Shown piece after piece: positions 61,505 to 64,000 of a stretch of DNA of 64,000 bases. Source of the DNA: Pseudomonas lundensis (GTDB taxonomy: Bacteria > Pseudomonadota > Gammaproteobacteria > Pseudomonadales > Pseudomonadaceae); assembly GCF_001042985.1 (NCBI RefSeq), contig NZ_JYKY01000015.1, positions 1 through 64,000 on the forward strand, written 5' to 3'. A program made the translations under genes and the position numbers. Within the stretch, counting starts at the first letter, position 1; each line of letters opens with the position of its first letter. The notes under the pieces are model-generated. The model searched no databases. It saw nothing but the letters and a program-made list of their open reading frames with translations, and had not been told where the DNA came from.

Positions 61505-61826
61505 CAAATGTTGATGCCGTCTCTTCAACGGCATCAACCTGCTTGGGGTTGTCACCCTCAAGCGGCCAGCTCGAAAACCGCCACTCACGAATGACATCAA
61601 GGGTGGCGCTCGAAAACGCCGGATGAGCGCTGTAACGAATGTTCGGATCAACCACCGAACCCTGCGCGCTCACCATAAAGTGCGCCCGGACTACGCCGCT
61701 CATACCCATGCGTTGCAACTCAATGGGGTATTGAGGCTTCACCTGGTAGATGAGCGATGGCACAAACGTATCCGCACCCGCGCTTAAGCACATGAGTAAC
61801 CCGACCAACAACACAAAACACTTCAT
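61443..61826 (-). CDS. TonB C-terminal-domain protein
   Basis: 127 residues from ATG 61826. Signal peptide CFVLLVGLLMCLSAGADT is followed by a TonB/TolA C-terminal fold: LIYQVKPQYPIELQRMGMSG, VRAHFMVSAQGSVVDPNIRY and ATLDVIREWRFSSWPLEGD. It lacks the N-terminal anchor and Pro-rich spacer of true TonB, so it is probably a periplasmic relative. The last residues overlap the broken immunity gene on the other strand, so the original C-terminus may have been altered when the bacteriocin island formed. Confidence 0.8.
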   Translation of the reverse strand: MKCFVLLVGLLMCLSAGADTFVPSLIYQVKPQYPIELQRMGMSGVVRAHFMVSAQGSVVDPNIRYSAHPAFSSATLDVIREWRFSSWPLEGDNPKQVDAVEETASTFVKRILSPVFLEAVAIRSLFV

Positions 61827-62056
61827 TGCCAAGCCCCACATTTGCTGATGCGCCAGGTCCACGCAGAAGCGGTCAATAATAAAAATGTGTAGCTAATTCT
61901 TGCAGGTCATAGGCTCCGAACCTCTCGTGGGAGGCTTCCGATCAAACCGCTCGCACTGCGCTTATAAACATCAGAACAGCGGCTTAATCTGCCGGCTTCA
62001 GGGCATTTCCCACATTTGAAACCTGTATTGGGCAGCGGGTTGTTTTACACCTGTGC

Positions 62057-62080
62057 GACATGTTCATAAGTGAACATGTC
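62057..62080. promoter_or_regulatory. Palindrome GACATGTTCA-TAAG-TGAACATGTC upstream of glpT
   Basis: A perfect 10-bp inverted repeat with a four-base centre, about 105 bases before glpT. The TGTTC/GAACA halves resemble GlpR-type operators. Confidence 0.5.
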
Positions 62081-62120
62081 ATGTGGGTTGTTTCCGTTCG
62101 TTTCAGTTGAGAAGGCCTGT

Positions 62121-62140
62121 CATTTTCGGTAACGAAAATG
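62121..62140. promoter_or_regulatory. Palindrome CATTTTCG-GTAA-CGAAAATG upstream of glpT
   Basis: A perfect 8-bp inverted repeat with TCG/CGA around a four-base centre, 45 bases before the glpT start. It fits the TTCGxxxxCGAA core of GlpR sites and is well placed to repress. Confidence 0.55.
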
Positions 62141-62185
62141 TAACGTTCGGGCCCGCCGATATAACAAGAAATTTGGAGCTCTTGA

Positions 62186-63529
62186 ATGTTTGCTTTTTTC
62201 CGACCTGCCGCTCATCAGGCGCCGCTGCCTGCTGAAAAAATAGACAGCACTTATCGACGCCTGCGATGGCAGATTTTCGCCGGTATCTTTTTTGGTTACG
62301 CAGGCTACTATCTGCTGCGTAAAAACTTCTCGCTGGCCATGCCGTACTTGATTGACGAGGGGTATACCCGGGGTCAGTTGGGTGTAGCGATGTCTGCAAT
62401 CGCCATTGCTTATGGCTTGTCGAAGTTCCTCATGGGCCTGGTGTCCGACCGCTCCAACCCGAGGTTCTTCCTGCCGTTTGGCCTGATGATTTCAGCGGCC
62501 GTCATGTTCATTTTCGGTTTCGCGCCCTGGGCCACGTCCAGCGTGACCATGATGTTCATTCTGTTGTTCATCAACGGATGGGCACAGGGCATGGGCTGGC
62601 CGCCCAGTGGCCGGACCATGGTGCACTGGTGGTCGCAGAAAGAACGCGGCGGCGTGGTGTCTGTGTGGAACGTGGCCCACAACGTGGGTGGCGGCTTGAT
62701 CGGCCCATTGTTCTTGCTGGGCATGGCGTGGTTCAACGACTGGCACGCCGCGTTCTACGTACCCGCCACCGTTGCGCTGCTGGTCGCACTGTTTGCGTTT
62801 ATCACCATGCGTGACACGCCTCAATCCGTGGGTTTACCGCCGATTGAGGCGTACAAAAACGATTACCCGGCCGGTTACGACGCCACCCACGAAGAAGAAT
62901 TCAGCGCCAAAGAGATTTTCGTCAAATACGTGCTGCGCAACAAAATGCTGTGGTACATCGCCCTGGCCAACGTCTTCGTCTACCTGCTGCGCTACGGGGT
63001 TCTGGACTGGGCACCGACCTACCTCAAAGAAGCCAAGCACTTCACCGTGGACACCACGTCGTGGGCGTACTTCTTCTATGAATGGGCAGGTATTCCGGGG
63101 ACGCTGCTGTGCGGCTGGATGTCGGACAAAATCTTCCGCGGCAACCGCGGGCTGACCGGGATCGTGTTCATGTCACTGGTGACAGTCGCGACGCTGGTGT
63201 ACTGGCTCAACCCGCCGGGCAACCCGACCGTCGACATGATCGCGCTGTTCTCCATTGGCTTCCTGATTTACGGGCCAGTGATGCTGATCGGTTTGCAGGC
63301 GCTGGAACTGGCACCCAAAAAAGCCGCAGGTACGGCGGCCGGCTTCACGGGGCTGTTCGGTTACCTGGGCGGTTCGGTGGCGGCCAGCGCGGCCATGGGC
63401 TATCTGGTTGACCACTTCGGCTGGGATGGCGGCTTCGTACTGTTGATCAGTGCGTGCCTGCTGGCGATCGCGTTCATGATCCCCACCCTGCGCCACAAGA
63501 AAACAGCCAGCGAAGCGCGCAACGCTTAA
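62186..63529 (+). CDS. glpT: Glycerol-3-phosphate transporter
   Basis: 447 residues, TTTGGAG ribosome site. It exchanges glycerol-3-phosphate for phosphate across the inner membrane and is the usual entry route for fosfomycin. Major-facilitator organophosphate-antiporter signatures are clear: [20 protein letters not shown], the arginine-bearing region [36 protein letters not shown] and [19 protein letters not shown]. Twelve membrane helices. Two upstream palindromes suggest GlpR control. It converges with the ChaC gene, sharing three stop-codon bases. Confidence 0.95.
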   Translation: MFAFFRPAAHQAPLPAEKIDSTYRRLRWQIFAGIFFGYAGYYLLRKNFSLAMPYLIDEGYTRGQLGVAMSAIAIAYGLSKFLMGLVSDRSNPRFFLPFGLMISAAVMFIFGFAPWATSSVTMMFILLFINGWAQGMGWPPSGRTMVHWWSQKERGGVVSVWNVAHNVGGGLIGPLFLLGMAWFNDWHAAFYVPATVALLVALFAFITMRDTPQSVGLPPIEAYKNDYPAGYDATHEEEFSAKEIFVKYVLRNKMLWYIALANVFVYLLRYGVLDWAPTYLKEAKHFTVDTTSWAYFFYEWAGIPGTLLCGWMSDKIFRGNRGLTGIVFMSLVTVATLVYWLNPPGNPTVDMIALFSIGFLIYGPVMLIGLQALELAPKKAAGTAAGFTGLFGYLGGSVAASAAMGYLVDHFGWDGGFVLLISACLLAIAFMIPTLRHKKTASEARNA

Positions 63530-64000
63530 GGCTTGATTGATCCACAGCGCTTGAGCCGCGCCTCCAGATGACGGTCTGGCATGGCGTGGCTGCGCAGGGC
63601 GTTTACGGTCTGCTCCACATAGTCGCGGGTGGTGCCGTAACGCCCGCAGGCGTTGGCCAGCACCTGGCCCAATACGTCATCTGGCAGATTGCCCGCATAG
63701 CTGGGCAGGTGCCGCTCCAGCACAAACCCCAACGCTTGTACCTGCGAACCGTCTTCAAGCCGGCAGGTCAGCCAGTGCGGCCGATAAGACGGCACGGGCA
63801 TCTCCCGCAGCCACAAGGCATAGAGGGCAGCGTCGAGGTTCTCTTCCGGTAGCCGATAGGCAAAGCCGCTGCATGAGCCACCCCGGTCCAGTCCGAACAC
63901 CAAACCCGGCAATTGCGGGGTACCACGATGTTCGTGTGACCACAGGTACAGCCCACGGTGATAGCCATGCACCCGACCGCGCACGCGTTCAACCGCTGAA
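63526..64000 (-). CDS. ChaC-type gamma-glutamylcyclotransferase, 5' end missing
   Basis: About 158 codons are visible, and the frame continues past the window edge ([20 protein letters not shown]), so the start lies outside. It resembles ChaC proteins that split glutathione into 5-oxoproline and Cys-Gly: [25 protein letters not shown] (with the Glu-region of the active site nearby), [15 protein letters not shown] and the C-terminal [20 protein letters not shown]. The stop overlaps that of glpT. Confidence 0.88.
   Translation of the reverse strand, partial: SAVERVRGRVHGYHRGLYLWSHEHRGTPQLPGLVFGLDRGGSCSGFAYRLPEENLDAALYALWLREMPVPSYRPHWLTCRLEDGSQVQALGFVLERHLPSYAGNLPDDVLGQVLANACGRYGTTRDYVEQTVNALRSHAMPDRHLEARLKRCGSIKP

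Larger units (their letters stand above)
61827..62185. other. Intergenic region between the TonB-domain gene and glpT
   Basis: No gene is supported here. The stretch holds two near-perfect palindromes at 62057-62080 and 62121-62140 that look like operators of glpT. Confidence 0.5.

Overview
The window is chromosomal DNA of a Pseudomonas, most likely of the fluorescens/fragi/lundensis side of the genus. The evidence is gene content and order: rmlBD-dctBD, cysQ-nudE-yrfG-lysM, fdhD plus an FdhF/YdeP-type oxidoreductase, gcvT-gcvH, an iron ABC transporter pair, visC-ubiH-pepP-ygfB, zapA-6S RNA-ygfA, yhiI-rbbA-yhhJ and glpT. As I remember it, this order follows the P. aeruginosa core chromosome, with accessory blocks inserted. 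Most genes use GC-rich codons. The accessory blocks are visibly AT-richer.

Layout. 0-0.5 kb: the right end of an IS3-family element that has cut the 3' half off an AlbA_2-domain gene. 0.5-4.5 kb: a possible small RNA, then an autotransporter translationally coupled to a lipoprotein hydrolase. 4.5-11 kb: OprD-type porin, DsbA-family protein, TonB-dependent siderophore receptor with a Fur-box-like site, a small hypothetical protein and agmatine deiminase. 11-24 kb: rmlB-rmlD (rmlA and rmlC absent here), dctB-dctD, a thioesterase-fold protein, the divergent cysQ-nudE and yrfG-lysM pairs, a LysR regulator, fdhD and a molybdopterin oxidoreductase.

24-31.5 kb is the most unusual part. Six tightly packed minus-strand genes of lower GC encode five large proteins without recognised function plus one catalytically complete-looking trans-polyprenyl synthase. 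Two of the unknown proteins share a repeated beta-rich module, and the first and second genes by transcription order look like the TULIP-fold (lipid-binding) P47/OrfX1 type. I read this as a candidate undescribed isoprenoid/lipid-linked system, or a P47/OrfX-like secreted-protein cluster. It has its own terminator and two palindromes in its upstream region.

32-41.5 kb: a hypothetical protein, a candidate minus-strand small RNA, glycine-zipper and membrane proteins, a 24-residue membrane peptide, an Lrp-type regulator with a divergent partner, an orphan GspE-type ATPase, an SPFH/NfeD pair, a DUF2388 protein, a nearly gene-free 0.9 kb stretch and a lone DegT/ArnB-like aminotransferase. 41.5-58 kb: conserved housekeeping genes (glycine cleavage, iron uptake, ubiquinone hydroxylases, PepP, ZapA, 6S RNA, folate cyclo-ligase, EVE protein, RbbA-type ABC exporter, FliL-like protein).

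58.6-61.5 kb: a second accessory island, a colicin/S-type pyocin HNH DNase locus. The toxin reading frame is interrupted by one in-frame TGA, its immunity gene is intact, and a second Im-type immunity gene is wrecked by a 14-C homopolymer frameshift and a lost start. The window ends with a TonB-domain protein, glpT with two operator-like palindromes, and the 3' part of a ChaC-type gamma-glutamylcyclotransferase.
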